Positions 12,904-25,392 of a DNA stretch of 64,000 nucleotides are shown here, in pieces. The notes under the pieces were generated by a model. It worked only from the letters and a program-made list of their open reading frames with translations. It was not told where the DNA came from and did not search any database. The position numbers were made by a program, and so were the translations under genes. Origin of the DNA: Asterella californica (taxonomy: Eukaryota; Streptophyta; Marchantiopsida; Marchantiales; Aytoniaceae); assembly GCA_036924285.1 (NCBI GenBank), contig JAYKYS010000001.1:8333501-8397500 (forward strand), written 5' to 3'. The number at the start of each line of letters is the position of its first letter. Within the stretch, counting starts at the first letter, position 1.

Positions 12904-15900
12904 TCATCGCTCAGATGTTTGACTCTTGTCATACTCCTGGCTTTGATCGGTAGGTTTCAACGCTTTCTCTGCAGATTTTCCTACCTGAAGACCCAGCATG
13001 TTTCGGATTATCCCGCGTAAGGTGAGTCTTGCTTCCACAATCGGTAGACCAATTGCCACGACAGTAGCAAGTATGCTCCAAATCCCGGCCAAAATCACCC
13101 AAAAGGTGAAGTAGCCCTGCAAACAGAGGAGAGAGGGAGAGAGTAAGTAATCATTTCACTCCTGTTAGTATCGTCCTTCTGTTCCTAAGTTACCACTAAG
13201 TTTTACTTTGAGAGGAGAAGGTACGGACAAGCTGCTTTACTTCGTCTGAAGCACATAATATCAGACGAGGTCAGAAACGGAATGGCATCGATTTATCTTC
13301 CGCAGTTCTTTTAGTTCTTATGGTCAGTACCCTGCTTTGATTCATGTCTTCACCAACCGCGTTGCCGGAGTTCAGAAACAGCAGCTGGTCAGAGCAACAG
13401 TGTTCGTGGTCCAGCATCCATTTGAATTCGGCTATCTGGGTGATAGTAACATACGATAAGAGACATACCGGGGAGAAATCGTCGGCTGGCAGTGTCAGAA
13501 GAGGCCAGGCGACGACGAGCACCACTGATATACCGACCGCCAAATAGGTGTATTTATTGTACCAGGGGTGCATTTCTTCTTCCTTGGCTGGGACGTCCGT
13601 GATCACTAGTCCATCCATCAGCTCAATTTCCTGGAACCTGGAACAGATCAGTACTCCCATTCTTTAACACAGCAAATTCTCAACTTCGTTGCATAAGTCC
13701 TAAGAGCAAACCGACTTCTGAGCAGTGAGAAACAGGTTGCATCGTCCTTGCAGTTCCAGACAAGGTTCAATGGGTTCAACTCACTTTTCCGTATAGTTCT
13801 CACCGGCAGGTGCAATTAACGTCCAGACTACCAAAATGATGATTGAAGTTCCAATCCCGGTATAAATTCCGGACAGAGTCGGCCCAATGCGCTGGAGGGT
13901 GTCTTTAGCTGTAAGTCTTTCGTACGTGAGCTGCATGATCATGATTGAAGCATCGTAATTTAGACAGATAATAAGAGTCAGTTGCCTCCCAGTATTTATC
14001 AGCAGTGCTAGCAGATCGATGCGAAGAGGGATCTAGCCTCTAAACATCTATCTAACTGCTCGTTAACCCGTCTTTAAGATAGTGAAGTGTCTGGTCAGTA
14101 GTTCTCTCCGGTATGCTGAGAAAGTCGAATACACAAACTCGTCTCTGAATCCTCACAAAAGTATCACCGTTCTCGCAGATCGGTTTTCCTCTGAGCCAAG
14201 TCGAGTCCGAATATTCACATATTAATGTAAACTGTTACATCAGTCAGCTCAGAATGTCCACTTTACTGACAGTATTTCACTCAACACAAATTCGAACGAA
14301 ATGAGAAGTCATGATCAGATAGAAGGTTTAACTCAACATGTTCGACTTTGATTCCTCGTTACAACAAGTATGATTGTAAGTGTAATTTAGCCTGGTCATC
14401 GGCAACTACTCTTCTCAGGAGTACAGAGATCGGTTGATTGACGTACCCAGGTATGACATAACCAAACGATGACAGCGCAGATTTGGCCACCTAAAGCACT
14501 GGCTACTACCGCACCGGCGGGCACAGCTTTCCACACGACCGTGGAGATGATCGGAGCACTAACGGATGACACGAGGATGCCACCGACGAAGTAGATGAAG
14601 TTCACATCGATACCCACCTGCACGGCAATGTCTCATGTTTTACGTGAATGTCACCGTCACTCTAGCTTGGTCTATATCGATATGAGTCAATCACCCGTAC
14701 AACGAATGCTCTGCGTTGGTCATAAGCTAATGAATTCGAGTCAAGTTCTACGTATACCCTCCAAGTACATAAGAAAATGTTATCATGTATGTGCACAGGC
14801 ACTGGCTTATTTCCTTGGTGGATGCCTGCAGGAACGGACATACTCAACAGTGCATACTCAGGATCCGGATGCAGACGCTTAAAACTTGAGAATGGGTTAT
14901 GGCATTAGCTAGGAGGGTACCTTTATACATAAGCATGAAAAACCACTCATCAGCAACCCAATGGCACAGACAGAAGCGCGCGAGACCGTCAACATCTCCT
15001 CGTTTGTTGCCTTCGGACGAATGTAGGTCTGTGCGCCAATTGTCAGTCAAGCATGATATGAAATGTACCTTGTAAGCGTGACCTACAATCCTTTTCTGAC
15101 TGTACATCGGCTGACATTCTGAATGAAGTTGCACGGCTAGGGAAGTTCTTGGACCTTGTAGATGTCGTAGGTGAAGATGGAGCTCATGGCAATGAACTCG
15201 CCAGATCCACATGATGTGACAGCCATAAAAACCACCGTTAAGATGAGGACCACGCCAGCTGCACAAAAGCAGTCCAGGAGTGAACTGATCATGAGATAAG
15301 CCACATATGAGTAACAGAAGTTCTCCGGACGGACTGAACCGACTAGTACTGCACGTGCAGTGGAAGCTTAAGGTGCAAGGGGCTGCTGCAGTCTGCATGC
15401 TACTTCACCTGTTCCCATGAAGAATTGTGCAGCAGCCACACAGATGAGGCCTGCACCGTACTCGTCCTTGCTGATGGGCAGATCCGCTGCAAGAGCTCCG
15501 AGACCGAGAGCTATGGAGAAGGCAAACGGAACAGGAAACCACAGGAGTCCGCCCAAAATGTAACCCCGGTACGCAGCGCGAGGAGTCGCAGCAATTGCAC
15601 CCTGCCAGTAACCTTGGTCTGCAAACAGTGAACCGACAGATCCTAACGAGAATATCCCGAACTGTAAACCCCCGTAGCTGTACATCGTCAGGTAGCTCCC
15701 TCCTTTGTTATCTGGCAAATTGTCGCTCGACCATCATGTTCACGTTCGCAATTCAACATTATAAGGGAATCATCACGCATTGTGTTAGCGCTCGATACAG
15801 AAAAAAACACACGTGTACGCACCTTTGACAGGAACGGCTTCCGCCAAGACTTTCAGGTTATCGTACACGTCGGCTATGGTCCCTATGGGATTATTGTTGC

Positions 15901-16549
15901 TTGCGTAGATCTGTCACCCAGCACAGTTTCAGAATTAGACATCCTGGTCCTACATACCTAAGCGAATTATTTTCAATTTCTCGATTGAAATTACCTCACG
16001 TTCGTTACCTTACGTTCGTTATTGCAGTTGTGCACAGTACCAACAGAACTTCTGACGGTGGGACAGGATCTTACCACGAAGAATAGAATATTGACGGTCA
16101 CGAAGATGACTATGGTGTGAAGGTATGAAGCAGTGAAGGTCGCCTTCAGACCGCCACCAAAAGTGTAGATTATGACTCCGAGTGGCAGGAAGAACAGTGC
16201 TGCGTATAGATTCATCCCTATAGTGACAGTGATTGGTGCCAATAGTTTACAAATGAACGGTATTAATTTCAAAGAGGCGGATCAGAGAATGCAGGAGGCT
16301 AGAAACGAAACGCCACTCAAATGCTTTCAAGACTTCCAATTTCCAGAAGAGGTTCATGATCGTGTATATAGCGAACCTGTAACTGCACTTATTATAGTTC
16401 CCGCTCCAACGAACAGAAGTGTACAAATCACTACATTGTTCAGGTAACTGAAGTACAAGAACACCTGGCAGTCCGTTCATCAAGACATCGTTAGCAACTA
16501 GACATGTCATCCAACTATATCAATCTACTGCTGAACAAATACGCCCATC

Positions 16550-16638
<89 letters not shown>

Positions 16639-18571
16639 CGTTACGAGGCCAGCGGAATGCCCCCATCGGAGTCGTATCAATTCGATCAATGTATGAGCCT
16701 TAGGAGCCTTGCGCTTGACTTCCAAAGCTATAATTGCGTAGACGATGACCTGTATAGCTGCTGCGCTGGCAAACCTACGATGCACAAAATCAAGATGTTC
16801 GTCAGGATATCCACATGCATCATTCTGGAGGAAATGCTTGCGAAGCAAGAATTAAGATTATACCCTGTGGCCTACACGCAGGTTCTGGATCAATCGCCAA
16901 TTATCAAGTACTTCGGGTCGTAAGGTAACGTAGCTAATGCAATGCCAAAATGCATAGGAGCAGTAGTACTTGAACTTTAGTGGATTGTACGTTTAGCAGT
17001 AATTACTCGCTCACCTACCAGAAAGGACCACTGATTCCGTAAGAGTAGGCCTCATTCACAGCAACCGTCAACGTCTGCACCCTGCACCAAATGAACCCTC
17101 ATGGTGAAATTAGTTCCATTAGAGTATGTTGGTTGGAGTAGGTTATTAGTACTGTGTCAGATTGGAGCCTTTCAAGGCATACTGAATGGAAATCGACACA
17201 AGCCCCATGCCAGACAAGGCTACCCTTGCGTCCTGTAAGCTTCTGTAAGGAATGAACATTGACATGAAAGGGGAACCAAACGAACTGCAAGTAAAATTGA
17301 CTGAGTCGGACTTCCTCTTCAAATTTATCGTGGCTAGAATCTGAGGTGATTGCAGCTGAAGCTCGTCAAAGAGCGGTCTGGTATTGGAACGGAACGGAAT
17401 GGAATGGAATATATCGAGCCAAGTATTCAGTTTGTACGTCGGACCCCTATAGCTAGCTCGTAGTTCGTCATCTTTCCAGGGGAACTTGCAGCAGAAGGAA
17501 CATTGATAGAATCAATTAGCTCTTTATGTTATAAATGACTTAAAATACGCCTTCCAGCGTGAGAAAAGAGGTGAACTTTATTCCAAGCATATGGATACCT
17601 ACCATGTCCAGCGGCTTACGACATCCACGGCTAGAAGGCCTGTCTTGATGGACCGACCAGCTGTATTGAATTCTTCAGAGGTGTTCTTCGTACCACCATA
17701 GCGTTGGTCCAGGAAAGACAGAATCCCTGTGAGTATGACGAAGAATGCCCCGTAGCCAATAACAACAGCATAACCGACACCCTGGCATGGCAGCACGCGG
17801 ACAGCGACACCATATCGACATCAACTGACTGATGCAGATCTTGAAGCTCAACAGTGCCCAACAGAGCAGCAGATTGGCTAATTGGCATGATAGAGACACA
17901 CGTGGTATATATACTGAACAACCCTCAGGAGACAACACACATGTTTATTAGCAGAGTTGCAGTTGGCACGGCTACAGAAGGTTTCAGGCTGGTTCCATCT
18001 TATGTGTGTCGAAGCACGCATGGCCTCTAACTTCTTGCTAGCCTTAGTCCTACGTGCTTACCTACTGACAAGTGATTCGGGATTACGAGATGAGACTGTA
18101 GCTACACAGCTGTGGTTCGAAATTGCCATGAGTGTTTCTCGTGTACATGTCTCTAAGTACAATTGTACGTACTTGTAGGTCGGATATCGAATGAATTTCC
18201 TCAACTTCGAGAAAGCTTTCTCCTGAAATGACAAACCTAGCTAGTGCGTCCAACAACTTCTCATGACTTCGGATTTCGGTAATGTTTCAGTGCACCGTTA
18301 AGCTCGTTGAGATCTAGGTTGCTCTTGCGCCTGAATTCAACATACTGAACTTCAACTGACAGCTGAGATTAAGATTTGATCTTTACGAGCGAGAAACTGA
18401 TTTCCAAGTAGATACTGCGAAACCCTTTCAGATAAAGTAGTTTCATGTTTCAAGGAGGAGCTCGAGGAGGAATCTGTTGCTCACCTGGGATAATACTGGT
18501 TGGTCGGAAAAGAAGCTGTCTTTGTTGTCAAATTGATGAAGCCCAAACAAATTTGCTTCTCCTGTCGGCAT
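12904..18571 (-). CDS. DUR3: DUR3-type urea/H+ symporter, copy A
   Basis: Sodium:solute symporter family member. Plant DUR3 takes up urea with protons across the plasma membrane. Exons (high to low): 18485-18571, 17603-17781, 17019-17081, 16645-16774, 16377-16464, 16075-16217, 15823-15910, 15409-15711, 15155-15258, 14921-15028, 14447-14617, 13785-13930, 13469-13637, 12904-13116; 1992 nt, 663 residues, all phases consistent, stop TGA. Family-typical text includes [74 protein letters not shown] and [18 protein letters not shown]. Many hydrophobic stretches fit a roughly 14-15-helix transporter. The ATG at 18571 is the first in frame after an upstream TAG. Intact, with no frameshift. Substrate is inferred from family. 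Confidence 0.95.
16553..16638. repeat. Long (GA)n microsatellite in DUR3-A intron 4
   Basis: An almost pure GA run on the plus strand reads as CT on the transcribed minus strand. It starts about six bases inside the intron from the exon 4 donor (GTAACG). The copy-B equivalent is only about 28 bp. Confidence 0.98.
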
Positions 18572-21482
18572 TTGAGAAGGTTTCTATTGTGGCTTCAAAA
18601 CCTGTCACATCACAGTCCCAAAGAAGTGGAATATCAGGTTTAAATATACCTAGTGGCATGGTATGGTTTGGACCTTCACATTTTATGTGCATCGGATATT
18701 TCCTTCTCCACTTCCGATCATGTAACACGCAATTTGAAAATAATTGATACTGATACTCACGGGGACCAGTTAATGAGGTTACGGGGACCAATTGCAACGG
18801 CAGGGGAGGGAACTTGCAATTGCAGCAAGGATTATTAGCTGCTCATTTCCTGCTCTATATATTAATGATCAAGGTATGCTGTTTGTCCCGTATGCGCAAT
18901 CTGAGTAATTAAGCTACCGTTAGTGCTTGTCATATCTCAGAGAGTGACTCAACTAAAGGCACATATCCAGTTGGTCTCTACCTATAGCTATGCGTGGAGC
19001 AAGTTAAGATTGTTGACTAAGAATATACTCAAACGACTTGACAGAATAACTTCCAGCATCACTTTAGCAGGGAATTTGCTGCACCGGTAGTGGGGGCGCA
19101 GTTTAGAACTGTAATTACCATCGTGTCTACGCTCCATTTGATCAATGAACGTATCAACAAAATTTAGTCAGTAGAAGTCAACCTGTAACACCGTATCTCA
19201 GATGTTAAAATTCAGCGTCGCCACAGTCGGCAGCTCCAGGGTCACATTTGTCGGGAAGATACGAGCATGCTTCTTAACTAGAAACTTGCAGTTCAAAGGT
19301 AGCGTCGGACGAACAATCATCTAGATTTTATTCGACGCTGAATAGCGAATCAATAGCAGTATGTCGCTGCATAGCGTCGCAGTCCAGGGAGCCAACCAGA
19401 AGTAGCATTCAAAGCTGGTTATCTCGCTGCTAAGTCTGCAGGCATCACAATCTTCGCTTTGAATATTAAGATCTCACTTACTGAACGACGACAATGGATC
19501 AAGACGACTCAGTTTAGTTTTATGAAAGTAACTGTTGCACTGAGCTCCCAAACCAGTAAGGGTCCCTCCGGACCCAGTTTCCCGTGAGAGGGGAGCCTAC
19601 GCAGTGTGAGTTCTACAAATTATCCTAAAAAGCTCGACGGTAGTTGCCAAAAAAATTGCTGGAGAGGGATCGACTGAGGTAACCTTCCAAGTTTTTCTGC
19701 AGCAGTGGGTTACTTTACTTACCACCTGGCATATAAGCTAGAGAGAGACTTTCTTTTATGGCGCGTTAATTCAAAGCCTCACCTCCGTCGTTTGATAACA
19801 TGAGCCATTAGTGGGGGAATTGAGAGCTTGAAAACGCGAGCATGTCTGGACCTGTTTTCTGTTCCCGCATTTCCTGAAAAGCCGAGAATGTCTGCACCTG
19901 TTATCATTCTAGCTTTTCAGAGCCAACGCAAAAGAAACTATTCCTTTTTCGTACCCTCGGCCACACCTTTTTCTTTCAGAATCTACAATGAAATGCTGTG
20001 TCCGGCCGGGAAGGCCAGAAACTACTGGCATGTCTCAGCTGCATGCGATGGCCGAAGCTACTCTAACTTTGGATATCCGAACTGAACCTGGAACCGGTTC
20101 CAAGCGTGATCATGAGGCACGAGTGCAGCAGTAAACTGCAGGAAATTCACCAGTCAAAATATACAGAATGTGAAGCACAACTTCATCTGCAGCATAATAC
20201 GTACACTCACCGATCATCAGCTGGAGATGGAGAGAAATGTTCCAGTCAAACTGAGAACGGAACGGATCTTTTTGGAGACAGACCCCATCCAGTGTCAGCA
20301 GACGGATAGGTCATTGGCGCTGGTTGGTCGATCTGAGACTGGCGATCCACAGCCCGGCCGCGCGTGCTATGCAGTATACATCCTTCGGCTAACAGTCGGC
20401 AAATGAAGGGGCTCAACAGTTAGCGGACTCTCGGAGTCTTGAATGTTTCATGGGAAGATCTGTCCTCAATCGTTTCATGATCAAACGAGTACATCACTGA
20501 ACCCAAACATGCCCCCGTGACTATTAAGACGGAGGGGAAAGCTAGCTTGCACACCTTCTTTCATCCACTCCGTCGCTCTGTCCAGCGGGGGAGTACGGCA
20601 AGCTTCTATCATATCCTTGTTATGCATGTATTCTTCTTAGAAAGAAACTTTTGGCAGTTACTGTAGTTAGTTTATCTCCTACTGTACTTCTAGGGCGATG
20701 CGACGGTTGACATCTTTTTATGATCAACTTTCTGAAAAGTTCGATCTTGGAAAGCACGATCGCCGACCTTCCCTCTAACCTGCTACTTTGACTGTGAGGG
20801 TAAAATTGGCGTGACGACTTATCAGACACATCTTCACGCCATTCCACTCTCTCACTGTAACAGTGAACGGTCGGTTTCAGTTCAGCAATCTTCTCGTACA
20901 GAATGCGTGTATCATTTGGCCGGCAGGCGGGGAAGAGTTGATGTCCGCGTGTAATTACTGGCCATTGCAGCGGCACAACTTCCTGTGTCACCTGGCCGAG
21001 GTGGTCGTGACCAGACCAGAGTCAAGTCTGACGAAGAAAGCAAGTCGAGCCATTGACTTCACGTTTAGGTCAATGCCCACATGACGCGTCGATCCAGTCT
21101 CTAGTGCGGAAGACCTCACTTCGTAGGATCGTGACACTGATATTCCTTCTGGACAGCCAACGATGCCTCGAAGCCGAAGCATATTCACTGGCGCAGCCGA
21201 CCTGTTCTGATGGATATTCAAAAGTCTCTTTGTCTGTAAAACCTCAATCTCACTTGTTCCACACTGCACGTCATCGTGACACCTTGCCGGCTAATATCTT
21301 CCTCTAAGATAAGGCAGATTACGGTTGCAGACTGAATCGTCTCTGGTGGTTTCTCTTTTCTCTTTTATTTCATTACTCCGAGTGCCCTTGTGTGGTCCAA
21401 ATTCTCCCATGTCGTGAACCTGTCACAGAAAATCATGTACAGTCTACCTTACCCAATCAGTATGCATGCATATTCACCCTCT
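18572..21482. other. 5' flank of DUR3-A within the duplicated block
   Basis: About 2.9 kb upstream of the DUR3-A start. It should hold its promoter and 5' untranslated sequence. Most of it is shared with copy B, apart from the ~650 bp present only here. Open frames in it show no recognisable protein and are not bounded by convincing splice sites. Confidence 0.5.
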
Positions 21483-21560
21483 TCCAAGTTCGGCAGAGGG
21501 GAATATGCATGCTTCTTTAATTTATTATTTGACTTTTTGAAAGAAAAGTCAAATAATAAA
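21464..21560. repeat. Two adjacent hairpin-forming inverted repeats
   Basis: First: gcatgcatattcaccctc (21464-21481) faces a near-perfect complement at 21496-21512. Second: tttattatttgactttt (21521-21537) faces a perfect 17-base complement at 21544-21560 with a 6-base loop. They sit at the right edge of duplication copy A and could be a miniature element or a breakpoint scar. Confidence 0.9.
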
Positions 21561-22799
21561 AAGATTAGGTAATAAATTAAATTCACATTTAATGATTGCA
21601 TTAAATGATTAGCTTGTTGACATTGTACTTTCTGAAGCAGCATGCAACTCAACATGTACGGTTTATTTTTTATTCTTTCCATGTTTTCAAGCATTGACTA
21701 ATAAATTAATATTTAGAAAAAAAATACTGGATGATACCAAGATACCGGGAGTATTACACCAGCAAAATATGCGGAAGGGTATCCTATGGATACCTCTATC
21801 CAAATGTATAGAATGTAATTAAGAATCACTTTTAAACGAAATAGATGTAAAACGTTAGAGTTGTTATTTCCATACTTGAGTTTTAGAACTTCAGTTTCGA
21901 AGTGAAATAGAGCAACAAATGGATAGAGGCACTTGGCTAATGTCGGTTCTTTGACAGTCTCATGCACATCGCTCATTTAAACCACCCCTCCCGCTACTTT
22001 AGAGGTTGGGGCCCTCACCTCTAAGCATTCTTAGTTATGACTAGTCAAGGTTAAGAAAGGAGGGGGCCTCGCAGCAAAATACGCATTGTTGGCACATTTT
22101 CATTCATTATCGTCTGATCTTCATCTAGGGCTCAAAATGAGCATCTTCTTGAGATCTTCATTTAAAGTCATTGACGAGCCAATTTGCACATCTGACGGCT
22201 GAGAAAAGATCAAAAGACCTTTGCTGCAATCTGAGCCAATCATTTCAAATTTTGAATCTTAGTGGTGACCCTATTGAGCATATTTTCTTACAGCGACCAA
22301 ATAGCTGGATAGAAGAACATTGTCTGAAAAGTCTTGCCTGAAACAGACACCTGAAGTATGAAGACTTCTCAACTAGAGATGTTTCTCACCTGTCGGAATT
22401 TTGTCGCCTGCCGGAAAAAATTTTCAGGCACCCTGTAAAATTCGAATTTTTCAGAGGAGGAAGTCCTTCCTCTTCAATTCGCGCTTGTGAGGAGGAAGGA
22501 CTCTCTCCTTCCTCCTTTCCCTCTCCATGGAAAGGGGTATACTACCCCCTCTTCCTCATTTTCCTTCTCTCTTTCTTTTTTTTCTTCTTCTCCTCTCCTC
22601 TTCTCTTCTCTTCTTCTACAATTTTTCCATTAGTCTTCTTTTTCCTTAGTTTGTTTTCCCTTTCAATTATTTTTAGTTCTCTTACATCTTAGTTATGATC
22701 TAGTTTGAAATTTGCTGTGTGTTTTTTGGTTGTTGATTCTTTTTATTTTTCTTATGTTTTTTACATTTTCTGTTGGTCTACACTAGTTATTTAGTCTAC
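21561..22799. other. Spacer left part, no gene seen
   Basis: AT-rich to about 21.95 kb, then a mixed stretch. Near 22,455-22,515 the blocks gaggaggaagtccttcctc and gaggaggaaggactctctcc form an imperfect inverted pair. A pyrimidine-rich tract follows (22,495-22,620). It may be the 5' end of the transposon whose coding part follows. Confidence 0.4.
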
Positions 22800-22837
22800 A
22801 CCCAACTCGTCTACCGGTGTCGATAGACGAGTTGGGT
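22800..22837. repeat. Perfect 14-bp inverted repeat
   Basis: acccaactcgtcta, a ten-base loop, then tagacgagttgggt. It lies immediately upstream of the transposase reading frame and could be a subterminal or regulatory hairpin of that element. Confidence 0.95.
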
Positions 22838-24266
22838 GGATCCAAGCAGCATTGGAGAGGTGGGCGGTCGAGAAAGAAGAGGTTCAGTCCCAAGTGATGT
22901 CCAAGCACTTCTCCAATGCCGATGAGACATCGATACAAGGTGAGTGCTTGTGAGTTTCGTTGTCTTCGTGATGTGGTGTGTATGTGAACACTTACATGTC
23001 CGTATTTGTTGTAGGAAATTTTGTGATAATGGCTGATTTACGATACGACTCGTCTCGTAATGGATACAATGGAACATGCGCATTCATTGACAAGCACGAT
23101 GGACGTTGTATCGAGTTGGTCAACATGACGCGAGTGGAGACAGATAAAAATGCTTGGCTGATCGAGGACAAAGCTTTCGAGACGAGGATTCAACGGTTGA
23201 TTGCACGAGGGATCACTCCTGACGAGGTCATTCATGATGACAAGGCTTCAGTAAATGCTATCTTGGTGAGATACGGGATTGTATCTCAAAAAGACTTATG
23301 GCACAAGTGCAAGAATATCATCAAGAAGTTTTTGGTAGACGTGGTGAAGAAGAAACGAGCGCCGGGTGGTGTAGAAGATTGTGAAGTTCCAGCGGACTTG
23401 GAGCTTCTTACAAAGATCCAGTTGGTGGGATGGCTTCGGGCTCAAGGTGCATTAGTTACAGGGAACAAGCCAACACTACTTCAGCGAGTGGCAGTGATGC
23501 ACGAGATGATCTCGAGTACCTCTATCGGATCTCGACGTTACATGTTCCCGGAGGTCAGCATGCACGGTCTAGCTGACAAGTTAAAAGGATGGATATACAC
23601 TTGTTGTCAACTGAATGCGAAGAGGACAAAGTTGGTTGATGAGAGATATCCACAAGAGGACGACGATGCTGTTTTGCTGTCTAGAGATATCAAGAATGTG
23701 GCTGATCACTGGGCCGGTCAACATCTAGTTTGCAGATTCCTTGGAGTTGAAACTGGCACAAATAGACCTTGTTGTGCACGAGAGGACTCGGGCTTGCAAC
23801 AAGCCGACAAGTATTATGACGAGGGTACGTCGAACTTCAACTCTAATTTTAGTTAGTGTATGTTTTCTGTGATGTTTTGCATCTGAGCTCAATGATCACT
23901 TCATGTGTAGATTTTCCAATGCATCGTGCTATGGTCGCATTTCTTGACAAGCATATTATGCCTACAAAGATGCATTTTTATACTCGTGCGAGATAGAATT
24001 ATCTTTCGGAGACGTTCAACTCAGTCATAAACAAGTTCGCATCAAAACGGATCCACTATGACAAGTCCCATGAGGCACGTCTTGCGGCTTGTGCTATGGA
24101 CTGGAACGAGAACATTTTGCGTGAACCACGCATGTCAAGAGAACGACGACCACAAAATACTAATGTGCGGAACAGACCATCAATGCGACATTACTTGCCG
24201 CAGCGCACAACCCAGTGGAAGACTGAGCTTCGGGGTCTACTATTTGATGAACAAAGCGAGCAGTGA
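22838..24266 (+). pseudogene. DDE transposase relic, Kolobok-like or related, intron-containing
   Basis: Three in-phase coding blocks: about 22838-22939, 23015-23824 and 23911-24266, joined by introns with donors GTGAGT and GTACGT and acceptors TTGTAG and GTGTAG. The exon 1 start is not defined. Motifs fit a DDE transposase: MADLRYDSSRNGYNGT (first Asp), EVIHDDKAS (second Asp) followed by DLWHKCKNIIKK, and LSETFNSVINKFASKR (Glu), then EARLAACAMDWNEN. These resemble Kolobok-class and THAP-associated transposases of animals and algae as I remember them; the family assignment is inference. An in-frame TAG just before LSETF in block 3 breaks the frame, so this copy is probably dead unless that stop is a sequencing error. 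Confidence 0.7.
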
Positions 24267-24560
24267 TTTATCTTTTTTATCATTCTTATTATTGTAAAGC
24301 AAAAGCTTTGATTATTGTCATTGGCTAATGATTGTTTATTTTGCATTTTCAGGTTTCTACAAATCGATGATTTTTCTCTTGAAAATGGCTGAAACAATAA
24401 AGCCTAAAAGTATTATATTTCAAGATGCATAAATTTTTTCTAAAATATTGTGCTATTATGTGGATAAATATTTCTCTTCTCTATTTGAAAAAATATTGCT
24501 TGATTTTTGACAGATAGATGATTTTTCAAAATGTTACTTTGTCTCTGGTCCTTATCTTCC
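24267..24560. other. 3' flank of transposase relic
   Basis: AT-rich and without a gene. It has an AATAAA-type signal at about 24,392. The block cagatagatgatttttcaaaat occurs at 24511-24532 and again at 24773-24794, inside the following repeat array. Confidence 0.5.
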
Positions 24561-25075
24561 TCTGGCCTGTCTAAAACATGTTTTCTAGACAGGTTTCTAA
24601 AACCTGTTGAAGTTTACAAGTTTATGAAACCTTTTCTTCAACAGGTTTCTAAAACCTGTTTAGGGTACAGGTTTTGGAAACCTGTTCAAATTTACAGGTT
24701 TTGGCAGGAATGCCTTTTTGTTTTGGCAGGCATATATTTTTGGTAAACATATATTTTTTATTGTAGTTTTGACAGATAGATGATTTTTCAAAATATTACC
24801 TTACCCAAATATTACCTAAACCTGTTTTCTAAACAGGTTTTAGTTCCAAAACCTGTTTACGAACAGGTTTTGGAAACCTGTAAATCAACAGGTTACATAA
24901 ACCTGTTTACGAACAGGTTTTGGAACCAAAACCTGTTTACGAACAGGTTTTGGAACCAAAACCTGTTGAAGTTTACAGGTTTTGGAAAATGAAGTAAACA
25001 GGTTTTAGTTCCAAAACTTGTTGAAGTTTACAGGTTTTGGAAACCTATTCTTCAACAGGTTTCCAAAACCGAAGT
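24561..25075. repeat. Dense palindromic repeat array (AACAGGTTT/AAACCTGTT)
   Basis: About 500 bp built from repeated copies of acaggttttggaa and its complement ttccaaaacctgt, separated by short variable spacers such as tttacg or gaagttt. Examples are aaacctgtttacgaacaggt and caggttttggaaacctg. Many units are themselves palindromic, so the array can form alternative hairpins. It lies directly 3' of the transposase relic. Confidence 0.95.
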
Positions 25076-25392
25076 CTATCCGCAGGTTCTAGCGGATGGT
25101 ACCGGCAGTAGATCAGAAGCCTGCACAACGCCAGACGATCAAAAGTCTTCACAACAAATGCAGACGATCAGAAGCCTTCACAACAAATGTCAACAGCAGC
25201 GAACGGCGATAGTCAAACTGGAAAAAAGACAAAACACATGACTAAACGATCATGTACTCCCGAGGGGAGTTGAACCCCTCCAGCTGCACCTGTTGCAGCG
25301 GAAGTTCCAAACTCTCCTCAACATTGACAACTACTGTCAATGCTTCCTTGGAGAGAGGAGGCCTACTGCCAAGAAAAAAAATATGCAATGGC

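Larger units (their letters stand above)
12800..21482. repeat. Segmental duplication, copy A
   Basis: This segment is repeated in the same orientation at 27631-35652. Exons, introns and upstream sequence are nearly collinear with single-base changes and small indels. Left edge: the shared text begins near gggccgaaa and ctgaagctccagtgttg. Right edge: shared text ends at tatgcatgcatattcaccct. Copy A carries roughly 650 bp (about 19.23-19.89 kb) that copy B lacks, and a longer GA microsatellite. Confidence 0.95.

Noticed and set aside
13344..13547. Plus-strand open frames across the DUR3 genes (both copies)
   Set aside because: They are antisense shadows of well-supported DUR3 exons, and their apparent conservation follows from the recent duplication.
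16504..16923. Open frame encoding a long Arg-Glu repeat
   Set aside because: It is a read-through of the (GA)n microsatellite antisense to DUR3-A exon 4 and intron 4, not a gene.
20620..21307. Open frames on both strands in the DUR3-A upstream flank
   Set aside because: No motif, no splice-consistent partner exons, and copy B breaks or alters them by indels; treated as non-coding flank.
25245..25300. tRNA-like T-arm (GGGG TTCAACT CCCC on the minus strand)
   Set aside because: No matching 5' acceptor strand, D-arm or anticodon arm lies at the required distance, so it is at most a fragment or chance.
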